NCBI RefSeq assembly: GCF_009823805.1
Contig: NZ_WUEK01000014.1
Span: 76,132-140,131 of the forward strand
Direction: 5' to 3'
Origin: Nocardioides flavescens
Lineage (GTDB): Bacteria > Actinomycetota > Actinomycetes > Propionibacteriales > Nocardioidaceae
Length of the DNA: 64,000 nucleotides
The translations under genes and the position numbers were made by a program. This document shows, in pieces, positions 47,379 to 56,418 of this stretch; within the stretch, counting starts at the first letter, position 1; each line of letters opens with the position of its first letter. The notes beneath the pieces were generated by a model, which saw only the letters and a list, made by a program, of their open reading frames with translations, had not been told where the DNA came from and did not search any database.

Positions 47379-50098
47379 TGGACCGCCGCCTCGCCCTGAC
47401 CCTCGCGTTCATCGTCAGCACCGTCACCACCCTGACGGGGCTCGGGCTCGCGGTCCTGCCTGCGCAGGCAGACCCGGTCCAGCGCGCCTCGGACTCATCG
47501 TTCACCACGACGAAGACGCTGACGCGCACCTTCGTCAACGACGACGGCAGCACCTACGAGTTCCCGGCCAACACCGTCACGGTGGAGGCGTCGCAGACCA
47601 AGGAGCTGCGCGGACGTCAGCGGATCCAGATCAGCTGGACCGGCGCGCAGCCCAGCGGCGGCCGCGCCTCCAACCCTTACGGCGAGAAGGGACTCCAGCA
47701 GGAGTACCCCGTCGTCATCCTGCAGTGCCGCGGTACCGACGACACCAGCCTGCCCCTCGACCAGCAGGTGCGCCCGGAGACCTGCTGGACCGGCTCGGTC
47801 GCTCAGCGCTCGCAGATCGCGAGGTCCGACGGCGAGGCGTCGTGGATCCACGACGCCGCCGCCGACCCCTCGCAGAAGGCACGCATCTCCGGGATGGACC
47901 CGTTCCCGAGTGACCAGTGCCCGACTGCGGACGCGGCCGAGCTCTACACACACCTGACGCCGTTCGTCGCCGCTTCTGGCAAGGTCTATGCAGCGTGCGA
48001 CAGCGCGCACATGCCGCCCGAGGCAGCGGTCGGCGCAGCCTTCCCCCCCGCCGAGATCGCGGCCTTCACCGACGAGAGCGGCGCCGGCTCGGTGCAGTTC
48101 GAGGTGCGCAGCGACGTCGAGAACGAGTCGCTGGGCTGCAACGACAAGACAGCCTGCTCCATCGTCGTCATCCCGATCAACGGGATCTCCTGCGACGCCC
48201 CCGCCATCCCGGCCTCGGTCTCCGACTCTGCGTGCCGGAAGGGCGGTCAGTTCGCTCCGGGCACCAGCAACTTCGCCAACCAGGGCGTCGACCAGGCCGT
48301 GTCGCCGGCCCTGTGGTGGTCGGCTTCCAACTGGGCGAACCGGTTGAGCATCCCGATCACCATGGGCCTGCCGCCCGACACCTGCGACGTGCTCGACCCC
48401 CGTCCGCCGACGGGCTTCTACGGCTCAGAGCTGATGGCGCAGGCGGGCCTGCAGTGGTCGCCGGCGTACTGCCTGGACAAGAAGCGTTTCAAGTTCCAGC
48501 TCAACCAGATGTCGGACGCGGCCGGCTGGAACCTCATGGAGAGCGGCGGCGGCGTCGCGGCCTTCGTGTCCTCGGCGCACAAGCGGACCGGGTCCGAGCC
48601 GGTCGGCATGGCGCCGACCGCCGTCACTGGTTTCGCGATCGGCTACAACATCGACCGCCCCGACAACGCCGGGGAGTACGGCGACCTGAAGTTGACCCCG
48701 CGCCTGGTCGCCAAGCTGCTGACGCAGTCCTACCTGGGTTCCGACCTGGGCCGGGGACACCCCGGAATGGCGGCGAACCCGCTGGCCATGATGAATGACC
48801 CCGAGTTCCAGCAGCTGAACCCCGGTCTCAGCCAGACAACTCAGGAGGCCGGAGCAGCTCTGCTGTCACTGTCGAACGAGTCAGACATCGTCGATCAGCT
48901 CACAGACTGGATCGCGCAGGACCGCAAGGCGATGGACTTCGTCGACGGCAAGCCCGACCCGTGGGGCATGGTCGTCAACCCGGCGTACAAGAAGATCAAG
49001 CTGCCGCGTGAGGAGTGGCCGCTGCTGGACACCTTCGTGCCGCAGACCTCTGACACGTGCAAGCAGAACACCGCCACCGTCTACTTCACCCAGCTGGCGG
49101 CGCCGGTGACCGCCCTGCGCAAGGTCTCGGACGCCCTGCTCGACGGCTGGCCCAACGTGCAGACCAAGTGCGAGTTCGACCCCACCACGAACACCTTCAA
49201 ACAGAGCAGGGTCGACCGGCAGACCTACGGGTCCCGGTTCATGCTCGGCGTCATCAGCCTCGGGGACGCGGCGCGCTACGGGATCAAGACCGCGGCGCTG
49301 CAGGCAAAGGAGGGAACCTTCGTCACGCCGAACAAGGGTTCGCTGGCCGCTGCCGTCGACCTGATGCAGCAGGAGGCGCCGGCGACAGGCGGCAAGGGCG
49401 GCAAGGGTGGCAACGGGTCGGAGGCCAGCCAGTCCGATCCGGCAGCGCGCCTCGCGCCCACCGCGGACCCGAAGCCCCCGACGGGTGCCGTGCTCGACGC
49501 ACTGACGCGCGCCTACACGCTCGACCAGGCCGACGTACGCCGGTCGAAGAAGGCCTACCCCGGCACGATGGTCGTCTACACCGCGGCCAAGCTGCGTGAG
49601 CTCGAGAAGGCCGACGCCGCCAAGGTGGCGTTGTTCATCCGGACGGCGACGACCGAGGGGCAGCAGGAGGGGGCGGGCAACGGCGAGCTGCCGGCCGGCT
49701 TCCTGCCGGTGCGCAGGACCGGCGCCACCGGCAAGCTCTACCGCACCGCGCAGGACGTCGCCGACGCCGTCGAGGCCCAGGTCCCGGCCCCGAGCGAGGA
49801 GCCGTCGCCGACGGAGCAGGCGAGCACCCCGCCGGTCGACACCTCGACCGGTGTCGACACCGGGTCGGTCACCGAGGTCCCCAGCGGCGACGTGCCGACG
49901 GACCAGCCGGTCGAGGCCGTGCCGACCTCGGCGGCGCCGACCGTCGTGGCCGAGCCGGTCGCGATGCCACCCACGCAGGCGGTGAGCTCCGAGCTCGGCA
50001 ACCGCGCCGTGCCGGTCCTGCTCGTGCTCGGTCTGCTCGGCATGGCCCTCACCACGGCCGTCCGCCTGTTCGTCCGTCCGAGGGGTCCGCTGTCATGA
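47378..50098 (+). CDS. Large membrane-anchored Cys-rich protein of the pst operon (906 aa)
   Basis: This protein has a signal peptide (residues 1-31), a long exported region with about twelve cysteines (for example VVILQCRGTDD, PSDQCPTADA, NGISCDAPA, SDTCKQNTAT), suggesting disulfides, a Gly-rich linker (GGKGGKGGNGS), a Pro/Thr/Ser-rich stalk and a C-terminal membrane helix (VPVLLVLGLLGMALTTAVRL). The segment TGFAIGYNIDRPDNAGEYGD followed by LKLTPRLVAKLLTQSYLGSD resembles the hinge of PstS-type binding proteins. No family name was recognised. ATG 47378 overlaps the pstS stop. It probably acts on phosphate or phospho-compounds at the surface. Confidence 0.7.
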   Translation: MDRRLALTLAFIVSTVTTLTGLGLAVLPAQADPVQRASDSSFTTTKTLTRTFVNDDGSTYEFPANTVTVEASQTKELRGRQRIQISWTGAQPSGGRASNPYGEKGLQQEYPVVILQCRGTDDTSLPLDQQVRPETCWTGSVAQRSQIARSDGEASWIHDAAADPSQKARISGMDPFPSDQCPTADAAELYTHLTPFVAASGKVYAACDSAHMPPEAAVGAAFPPAEIAAFTDESGAGSVQFEVRSDVENESLGCNDKTACSIVVIPINGISCDAPAIPASVSDSACRKGGQFAPGTSNFANQGVDQAVSPALWWSASNWANRLSIPITMGLPPDTCDVLDPRPPTGFYGSELMAQAGLQWSPAYCLDKKRFKFQLNQMSDAAGWNLMESGGGVAAFVSSAHKRTGSEPVGMAPTAVTGFAIGYNIDRPDNAGEYGDLKLTPRLVAKLLTQSYLGSDLGRGHPGMAANPLAMMNDPEFQQLNPGLSQTTQEAGAALLSLSNESDIVDQLTDWIAQDRKAMDFVDGKPDPWGMVVNPAYKKIKLPREEWPLLDTFVPQTSDTCKQNTATVYFTQLAAPVTALRKVSDALLDGWPNVQTKCEFDPTTNTFKQSRVDRQTYGSRFMLGVISLGDAARYGIKTAALQAKEGTFVTPNKGSLAAAVDLMQQEAPATGGKGGKGGNGSEASQSDPAARLAPTADPKPPTGAVLDALTRAYTLDQADVRRSKKAYPGTMVVYTAAKLRELEKADAAKVALFIRTATTEGQQEGAGNGELPAGFLPVRRTGATGKLYRTAQDVADAVEAQVPAPSEEPSPTEQASTPPVDTSTGVDTGSVTEVPSGDVPTDQPVEAVPTSAAPTVVAEPVAMPPTQAVSSELGNRAVPVLLVLGLLGMALTTAVRLFVRPRGPLS

Positions 50099-51072
50099 CT
50101 GCGACCATCCCCGACCGCGAGGGCACCGAGGCTTCGGTCACCGCGCCGCAGGCTCCGGCCCCCACGCCGGCGCGCCGCCGTCGGGCGACCCCGACGCCGG
50201 CCCCGTCCCTCGCCCGCCCGCCCCGCCCCGGCGACGACCTGTGGACCGTGGTCTCGGCCGGCGGCGCCATGGTCGCGCTGGTGTGCCTCTGGGTGCTCGC
50301 GCAGGTGCTGTTCCTCAGCGGCCTGTCCCAGGCCCGCTCGCAGGACCTGCTCTACAGCGAGCTGCGCACGAGCATCGCCGGCGACCCCAACATCGTCGCC
50401 CCGGTCGGGCCGACGGTGCCGGTCGGCGACCCGGTGGCTCTGCTGTCGATCCCGCGCCTCGGCGTCTCCCAGGTCGTCGTCGAGGGCACGTCGTCCGCCG
50501 ACACGCTCGCCGGCCCCGGCCACCTGCGCCGCACGGTCCTGCCCGGCCAGACCGGCACCTCCGTCGTGATGGGCCGGGCCGCGACGTACGGCGCGCCGTT
50601 CGCCGAGATCGGCGAGCTGCGCCCCGGCGACACCATCGACGTGACGATGGCGCAGGGGAGCGTGACCTACGAGGTCGTCGACGTACGACGTGCTGGCGAC
50701 CCGCTGCCCCAGCCGCTGCCGGCCGGCCAGAGCCGTCTGGTGCTCGCCACCGCGACGGGCTCCGGCCCGCTGGCGGCGCTCACCCCCGGCGACGTGCTCT
50801 ACGTCGACGCCGACGCCCCGAAGGGGTTCAACCCGCCGTCGGGCCTGCCGACCGCGGTGCCCGAGTCCGAGCAGCTGATGCAGAACGACCCGGGGGTCTA
50901 CCCCTTGCTCGCACTGCACCTCGCGCTGCTCCTGGCGGTGACGCTCGGGATCGTCGCCGCCCGTCAGCGCTGGTCCGCACCCCTGGTGTGGATCGTCGCG
51001 ACCCCCGTCGCCCTGGCCCTGGCCTGGTCGACCACCGACGTGGTCATGCGGCTCCTGCCCAACGTGGTCTGA
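50095..51072 (+). CDS. Sortase-fold membrane protein lacking catalytic residues
   Basis: This 325-aa protein has a Pro/Arg-rich N-terminus, a helix (about 50-75), a sortase-like beta domain (LLSIPRLGVSQVVVEGTSSA, TLAGPGHLRRTVLPGQTGTS, ATYGAPFAEIGELRPGDTID) and two C-terminal helices (about 270-315). Active sortases read G-H-R-T-x-Y-G, then L-T-L-x-T-C, then R. Here these are MGRAATYG (Arg161 for the His) and LVLATATG (Ala220 for the Cys), and the Arg is absent. It cannot act as a transpeptidase. It sits in the pst operon beside anchored proteins that lack LPXTG motifs, so a structural or scaffolding role is likely. Confidence 0.82.
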   Translation: MTATIPDREGTEASVTAPQAPAPTPARRRRATPTPAPSLARPPRPGDDLWTVVSAGGAMVALVCLWVLAQVLFLSGLSQARSQDLLYSELRTSIAGDPNIVAPVGPTVPVGDPVALLSIPRLGVSQVVVEGTSSADTLAGPGHLRRTVLPGQTGTSVVMGRAATYGAPFAEIGELRPGDTIDVTMAQGSVTYEVVDVRRAGDPLPQPLPAGQSRLVLATATGSGPLAALTPGDVLYVDADAPKGFNPPSGLPTAVPESEQLMQNDPGVYPLLALHLALLLAVTLGIVAARQRWSAPLVWIVATPVALALAWSTTDVVMRLLPNVV

Positions 51073-51093
51073 GCCGCCTGCCCGCACGCACCA

Positions 51094-51123
51094 CCCGCAC
51101 CATCCCGCACCATCCCGCACCAG
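51094..51123 (+). repeat. Three tandem 10-base repeats in the pst operon
   Basis: CCCGCACCAT is repeated three times (last base G in the third copy) in the 107-base gap before the second PstS gene. The gap is C-rich and almost G-poor on the plus strand, which would leave an unstructured leader before the GGAGAGA ribosome-binding site of that gene. No promoter was identified in the gap. Confidence 0.6.
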
Positions 51124-51179
51124 AAACCACCGCACCACCCACCCGGCCGCTCTCGGCCTCGTCCTTGGAGAGACTCCAG

Positions 51180-52769
51180 ATGCGCATTCGCTCCTTCCTC
51201 GGTGGCATCGCCGCCACCGCGGTGACCGCGTCGGTCCTGACGCTCACCGGCACCGCGGCCTTCGCCGAGGCCACCGACCCGCAGCCCGACGACACCAGCA
51301 CGGCAGTCCCCACGGCCGCTCAGCTGCTCGGCGCCGGGTCGGACACCACCCAGCACGCGGTCAAGCTTGTCTCGGACGCCTACAACGCCACCAACCCCAG
51401 CGCCTCGATCTTCACCTACGCGGCGTGCGCGACCCCGACGACCTGTGGCCAGGTGACCCTGCCCGACGGGACCAAGATCACCCGGCCGAACGGCTCGGGA
51501 GGCGGCAAGCGCCTGCTCTACGGCGCGAACAACAACGTACAGATCGACTTCGCGCGCTCCTCCTCTCCGCTGAACGACACTGAGATCGCCGGGCAGCTGC
51601 AGGCGTTCCCCTACGCTCTCGACACCCTGGTCATGGTCACGTCGAAGAGCGTCGCCTCCAACGCGCCGGCTTCCCTGACGCCCGCTCAGATCGTGGACAT
51701 CTACGAGGGCGACATCACCAACTGGAGCCAGCTCGGCGGCACGCCGGGTGTCATCAAGCCCTACATCCCGCAGACCAACTCCGGCACCCGGGACTTCTTC
51801 ACCGCTCAGCTCGCAGTCGCCAACAACGGCGTGCCGGTGAGCCTCGCCGGGTCGGTCACCCCGACCCAGGAGCACAACCCGGCTGACATCCAGAACGACC
51901 CCAACGCCATTGCACCGTTCTCCGAGGGCCGCGCCAACCTCGCCGGCACCGTCCGCGTCGAGGGCGGCTTCGCTGCCAACCGTGCGGTCTACAACGTCGT
52001 GCGTCAGGCCGACGTCGCCAAGCCCGAGTTCACCGCCGCGTTCGGCAGCAACGGGTACTTCTGCTCGGCGGCCGCGAAGCCGCTCATCGAGCAGGCCGGC
52101 TTCAAGCAGCTCTTCCGCCCGACCCAGGGCGGGGTGTGCGGCGCCGCGACCCAGGCGCAGACCACGAACTTCACCGTCGCCCAGGTCGCTACGAAGACCG
52201 GCGTGACCGTCACCAGCGTGGCTCCCTCCTCGGCTCGCATCGTCGCGACCGTGACCGGCTCGACCGCCCCCAGCGGCACCGTCGCCTTCTACGAGGGTTC
52301 CACCCTGCTCGCCTCGGGCGTCCCGCTGAGCTCCGGCCAGGCCGTCCGCGTGCAGCCGACGACCCCGGGTACGCACACCTACCGCGCCGTCTTCACCCCG
52401 GCCGCCAACACCGCGTTCACCACCTCCGAGGGCACCGGCGCCGGCGTCGTCTCCGCGACCGCCACGAAGGTCGCCTCGAGCATCTCGGCGAAGTTCCCGA
52501 AGAAGGCCAAGGCCGGCAAGAAGGTCAAGGGCACGGTCACCGTCACGCTGGCCGGCTCCAGCGCCAAGGCCTCCGGCGTGGTCACCGTGACCCTCGGCAA
52601 GAAGACCGTCGGCAAGGGAACGCTGTCGAACGGCGTCGCCAAGGTGACGCTGAAGAAGCTCAAGCCCGGCAAGAACAAGCTGACGATCACCTGGGCGGGC
52701 GACAACAACGGCAACGCCAGCACGGCGAAGGCGACCATCAAGGTCGTCAAGGTCGTCAAGAAGAAGTAG
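51180..52769 (+). CDS. Second PstS-like protein with Ig-like and Lys-rich C-terminal domains
   Basis: This 529-aa secreted protein has a signal peptide (ending TGTAAFAEA), a PstS-like domain (AQLLGAGSDTTQHAVKLVSD, IYEGDITNWSQLGGTPGVIK, YIPQTNSGTRDFFTAQLAVA: the S-G-T-R phosphate loop), then an Ig-like domain (VTVTSVAPSSARIVATVTGS, GTVAFYEGSTLLASGVPL) and a second, very Lys-rich Ig-like domain (FPKKAKAGKKVKGTVTVTLA) ending KVVKVVKKK. It has no C-terminal anchor; the basic domain could bind anionic wall polymers such as teichoic acid. ATG 51180 has GGAGAGA upstream. It lies just before pstB. Confidence 0.85.
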   Translation: MRIRSFLGGIAATAVTASVLTLTGTAAFAEATDPQPDDTSTAVPTAAQLLGAGSDTTQHAVKLVSDAYNATNPSASIFTYAACATPTTCGQVTLPDGTKITRPNGSGGGKRLLYGANNNVQIDFARSSSPLNDTEIAGQLQAFPYALDTLVMVTSKSVASNAPASLTPAQIVDIYEGDITNWSQLGGTPGVIKPYIPQTNSGTRDFFTAQLAVANNGVPVSLAGSVTPTQEHNPADIQNDPNAIAPFSEGRANLAGTVRVEGGFAANRAVYNVVRQADVAKPEFTAAFGSNGYFCSAAAKPLIEQAGFKQLFRPTQGGVCGAATQAQTTNFTVAQVATKTGVTVTSVAPSSARIVATVTGSTAPSGTVAFYEGSTLLASGVPLSSGQAVRVQPTTPGTHTYRAVFTPAANTAFTTSEGTGAGVVSATATKVASSISAKFPKKAKAGKKVKGTVTVTLAGSSAKASGVVTVTLGKKTVGKGTLSNGVAKVTLKKLKPGKNKLTITWAGDNNGNASTAKATIKVVKVVKKK

Positions 52770-52800
52770 CACCCGCTCCACCCCAGCACCACCCTGCCCG

Positions 52801-52830
52801 GCCCGGGCGAGCCGACGTGCTCGCCCGGGC
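52801..52830 (+). terminator. Hairpin between the second PstS gene and pstB
   Basis: GCCCGGGCGAG (52801-52811) pairs with CTCGCCCGGGC (52820-52830) around an 8-base loop, and neighbouring G/C runs could extend it. It may lower expression of pstB relative to the binding proteins or stabilise the upstream transcript, as seen in other transporter operons. Confidence 0.6.
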
Positions 52831-52869
52831 CCGGGCGGTCCAGATCCAGAGACGAGCACCGGAGACACC

Positions 52870-53715
<846 letters not shown>

Positions 53716-53719
53716 GCGG

Positions 53720-54445
53720 GTGAGGTTCCGCTCCGTCCTGCTCGTCGCGGTCGGCCTGGCCGTGCTCAGCGCCGTCGCCTGGCTCGGTCAGCAGCGCACG
53801 GTGACCTCCGACCCCGTGCTGCTGACCTCGGGTCCGCCGGCCGACGTCGCCCCCGCGGCCGCTCCCGAGCCCGGTCCGACGTCGCGCTCGGCCTCGCGCA
53901 CTCCGGTGGCGCCGGCGGCAGCCGACCCCGCCTGGGTCCGCCGTACGGCGCTCGCGGCGGGCATCCCTGAGCCCGCCGTGGCGGCGTACGCCCGGGCGAC
54001 GCTCGGTGCGCCCGAGGGCTGCGACCTCGGCTGGACGACGCTGGCCGGCATCGGCTGGGTCGAGTCGCACCACGCCACCATCGACGGGCGGACGGTGGGC
54101 GCCGACGGCCGACCCTCGACGCCCATCGTCGGGCCCGCGCTCGACGGCACGGGCCCGGTGGCGGCGATCCCCGTCGACGGGGCGTGGGACCGCGCCACGG
54201 GTCCGATGCAGTTCATCACCTCGACCTGGCAGCAGTGGGGCCGCGACGGGGACGGCGACGGGGTCGCCGACCCGCAGGACCTCGACGACGCGGCGGCCGC
54301 TGCGGCGGCGTACCTGTGCGGCACCGGCTACGACCTGACCACCGCTGCCGGGTGGACGGCGGCGGTGCGGGCCTACAACCACAGCGACGCCTACGTGCTC
54401 GCCGTGCACTCGGCCGCGACGACGTACGCCGAGCGCACTCGCTAG
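53720..54445 (+). CDS. Lytic transglycosylase (MltB-like)
   Basis: This 241-aa protein has an N-terminal membrane helix (RSVLLVAVGLAVLSAVAWLG), a Pro/Ala-rich spacer and a lysozyme-like SLT domain: LAGIGWVESHHATIDGRTVG with catalytic Glu115, ATGPMQFITSTWQQWGRDGD, an EF-hand-like DGDGDGVADPQD and a C-terminal YLCGTGYDL. It cuts peptidoglycan glycan strands outside the membrane. It starts 4 bases after the pstB stop and may be co-transcribed, but its relation to phosphate uptake is unclear. Its stop overlaps that of the convergent nhaA. Confidence 0.87.
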   Translation: MRFRSVLLVAVGLAVLSAVAWLGQQRTVTSDPVLLTSGPPADVAPAAAPEPGPTSRSASRTPVAPAAADPAWVRRTALAAGIPEPAVAAYARATLGAPEGCDLGWTTLAGIGWVESHHATIDGRTVGADGRPSTPIVGPALDGTGPVAAIPVDGAWDRATGPMQFITSTWQQWGRDGDGDGVADPQDLDDAAAAAAAYLCGTGYDLTTAAGWTAAVRAYNHSDAYVLAVHSAATTYAERTR

Positions 54446-55749
54446 CCGCGCTCGCGCTGGTAGACGTCGGGCACGCCGTCGCCGTCGTCGTCGCGGGCCT
54501 CCTCCTCGCACAGTCGGCGGTAGACGCGGTTGCGCCCGCGCAGCACGACCGTGGCCAGCAGCGCCGCGACGATCGAGCCGCACAGGACGCCGACCTTGAC
54601 GTGGTCGTCCTGCGGCGTGCCGGCGCCGAAGGCGAGCTCGCCGATCAGCAGCGAGACGGTGAAGCCGATCCCGCCCAGCAGGGACAGGCCGATGACGTCG
54701 ACCCACGACAGGTCGTCGTCGAGGTCGGCGCGGGTGAAGCGCGCGAGGAGGTACGTCGAGCCGCTGATGCCGACCGCCTTGCCGACGACGAGGCCGCAGA
54801 CGATGCCGATCGCGATCGGGTCGCGCAGCGCGTCGAGGAACCCGCTGAGCCCGCCGACGGTGACCCCGGCCGCGAAGAAGGCGAAGACCGGGACGGCGAA
54901 GCCCGCCGAGAGCGGACGGAAGACGTGCTCGAAGTGCTCGGCGAGGCCGGGGCCGTCCCCGGGCGCGCGGCGTACGACGGGTACGGCGAAGCCGAGCAGG
55001 ACGCCCGCGACCGTGGCGTGGACGCCGGACTCGTGCACGAGCACCCAGGTCAGGGCGGCGAGGGGGAGCAGGAGCCACCACGAGCGGACGCGGCGCTGCA
55101 CCAGGACCGTGAACGCCGCGAGCGGCACGAGGGCGAGCGCCAGGTAGGACAGCTGGAGCGTGTCGGTGTAGAAGAACGCGATCACGGTGATCGCGAGCAG
55201 GTCGTCGACGATCGCGAGCGTCAGCAGGAAGGTGCGCAGCCCCGTCGGCAGGTGGGTGCTGATCACCGCGAGCACGGCTACGGCGAAGGCGATGTCGGTG
55301 GCCGTGGGGATCGCCCAGCCCGCGAGGTCGGCCCGGCTGCCGGCGTTCCACGCGACGAAGACGAGGGCGGGCACCGCCATGCCGCCGACCGCGGCCGCCA
55401 CCGGCAGCGCGGCCCGGCGGGGGTCGCGCAGGTCGCCGGCGACGAACTCGCGCTTGAGCTCGAGGCCGGCGACGAAGAAGAAGATCGCCAGCAGGCCGTC
55501 GGCGGCCCAGGTGCCGAGGCTCAGGTCGAGGTGGAGGCCGAGGGGCAGTGAGCTCGGGCCGACGACGGTGTCGCGCAGCCCGGCGTACGACGAGGCCCAG
55601 GGCGAGTTGGCCCAGACCAGCGCGACCGCGGCGCCGATCATGAGCAGCACGCCGCCGGTGGTCTCGGCGCGCAGCACCTCGGCGATGCGGGTGGCCTCGG
55701 GGAAGCTGCCGCGGCCGAAGAGGCGGTGGCGGAGGGTGGTGTCGGGCAC
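54442..55749 (-). CDS. nhaA: Na+/H+ antiporter NhaA
   Basis: This 435-aa antiporter has about twelve membrane helices and the NhaA signature residues: GLLAIFFFVAGLELKREFVA, IPTATDIAFAVAVLAVISTH and the ion-binding Asp pair in LAIVDDLLAITVIAFFYTDT. It expels Na+ in exchange for protons and helps pH and salt tolerance. GTG 55749 follows a TGAGGAG site; a longer start near 55835 is less likely. The C-terminal tail carries a DDDGDGVPDV calcium-loop-like motif, unusual for NhaA. Confidence 0.93.
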   Translation of the reverse strand: MPDTTLRHRLFGRGSFPEATRIAEVLRAETTGGVLLMIGAAVALVWANSPWASSYAGLRDTVVGPSSLPLGLHLDLSLGTWAADGLLAIFFFVAGLELKREFVAGDLRDPRRAALPVAAAVGGMAVPALVFVAWNAGSRADLAGWAIPTATDIAFAVAVLAVISTHLPTGLRTFLLTLAIVDDLLAITVIAFFYTDTLQLSYLALALVPLAAFTVLVQRRVRSWWLLLPLAALTWVLVHESGVHATVAGVLLGFAVPVVRRAPGDGPGLAEHFEHVFRPLSAGFAVPVFAFFAAGVTVGGLSGFLDALRDPIAIGIVCGLVVGKAVGISGSTYLLARFTRADLDDDLSWVDVIGLSLLGGIGFTVSLLIGELAFGAGTPQDDHVKVGVLCGSIVAALLATVVLRGRNRVYRRLCEEEARDDDGDGVPDVYQRERG

Positions 55750-55839
55750 GGGGCTCCTCAGGAGTCGTGGGGTCGGCAGCAGACTGCCGACCAGACTTCC
55801 CGGCGCACCGGTGTCCACCCTAGCGAGCATCATGGAGGG

Positions 55840-56418
55840 ATGGCGCGACACCGTGGGGTCTGGTTCCCGGGGCTGGTCCTGCTCGCGACGCTCGCGCTGC
55901 TGGTGGCCGCGGTCGTGGTCGGCGGGCCGCAGTTCGACGACAAGGGGTGGGGCGTCCGACTCGTCGCCTACCCGGCGCTGATGCTCGTCGCCCCACTGGT
56001 CTGGGCGCTCGCGCGCCGGTCCGGGCCGCCGCCGTACGCCGCGTTCGGGCTGATCATGCTGCCGTTCCTCTCCGACACCGCGGCGAACTGGCTCGACCTG
56101 TTCCGCTCGGTCGGCTGGTGGGACGACGCGAGCCACTTCGCCCACTGGGCGCTGCTCAGCGCGGGGCTCGGGCTGCTCGTCGCGCCGTCGGTCCGCCCGC
56201 GGTGGGTCCTCGTGCCGCTGGTCGCGGGCACCGGGTCGGTGCTCGCGCTGGCGTGGGAGCTGGGGGAGTACGCCCTGTTCATCCGCACCGGCAAGGAGGC
56301 GGGTGGTGCCTACCGCGACACCCTCGGCGACGAGACCCTCGGCACCCTCGGGTCGCTGTTGGCGGGGTTCGTCGTGGCCTGGTGGGCGACCCGCCGCTCT
56401 GTAGCGTCTTCGAGGTGA
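55840..56418 (+). CDS. DUF2238 (YjdF-like) integral membrane protein
   Basis: This 192-aa protein has five or six membrane helices. It contains WWDDASHFAHWALLSAGLGL, ALAWELGEYALFIRTGKEAG and YRDTLGDETLGTLGSLLAGF, which together resemble the conserved D-x-x-x-H-F, W-E-x-x-E and D-T-x-x-D blocks of YjdF-like proteins. No biochemical role is established. It is divergent from nhaA (90 bases) and overlaps the next gene by 4 bases (GTGA). ATG 55840 has a GGAGG sequence only two bases away, so the exact start is uncertain. Confidence 0.72.
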   Translation: MARHRGVWFPGLVLLATLALLVAAVVVGGPQFDDKGWGVRLVAYPALMLVAPLVWALARRSGPPPYAAFGLIMLPFLSDTAANWLDLFRSVGWWDDASHFAHWALLSAGLGLLVAPSVRPRWVLVPLVAGTGSVLALAWELGEYALFIRTGKEAGGAYRDTLGDETLGTLGSLLAGFVVAWWATRRSVASSR

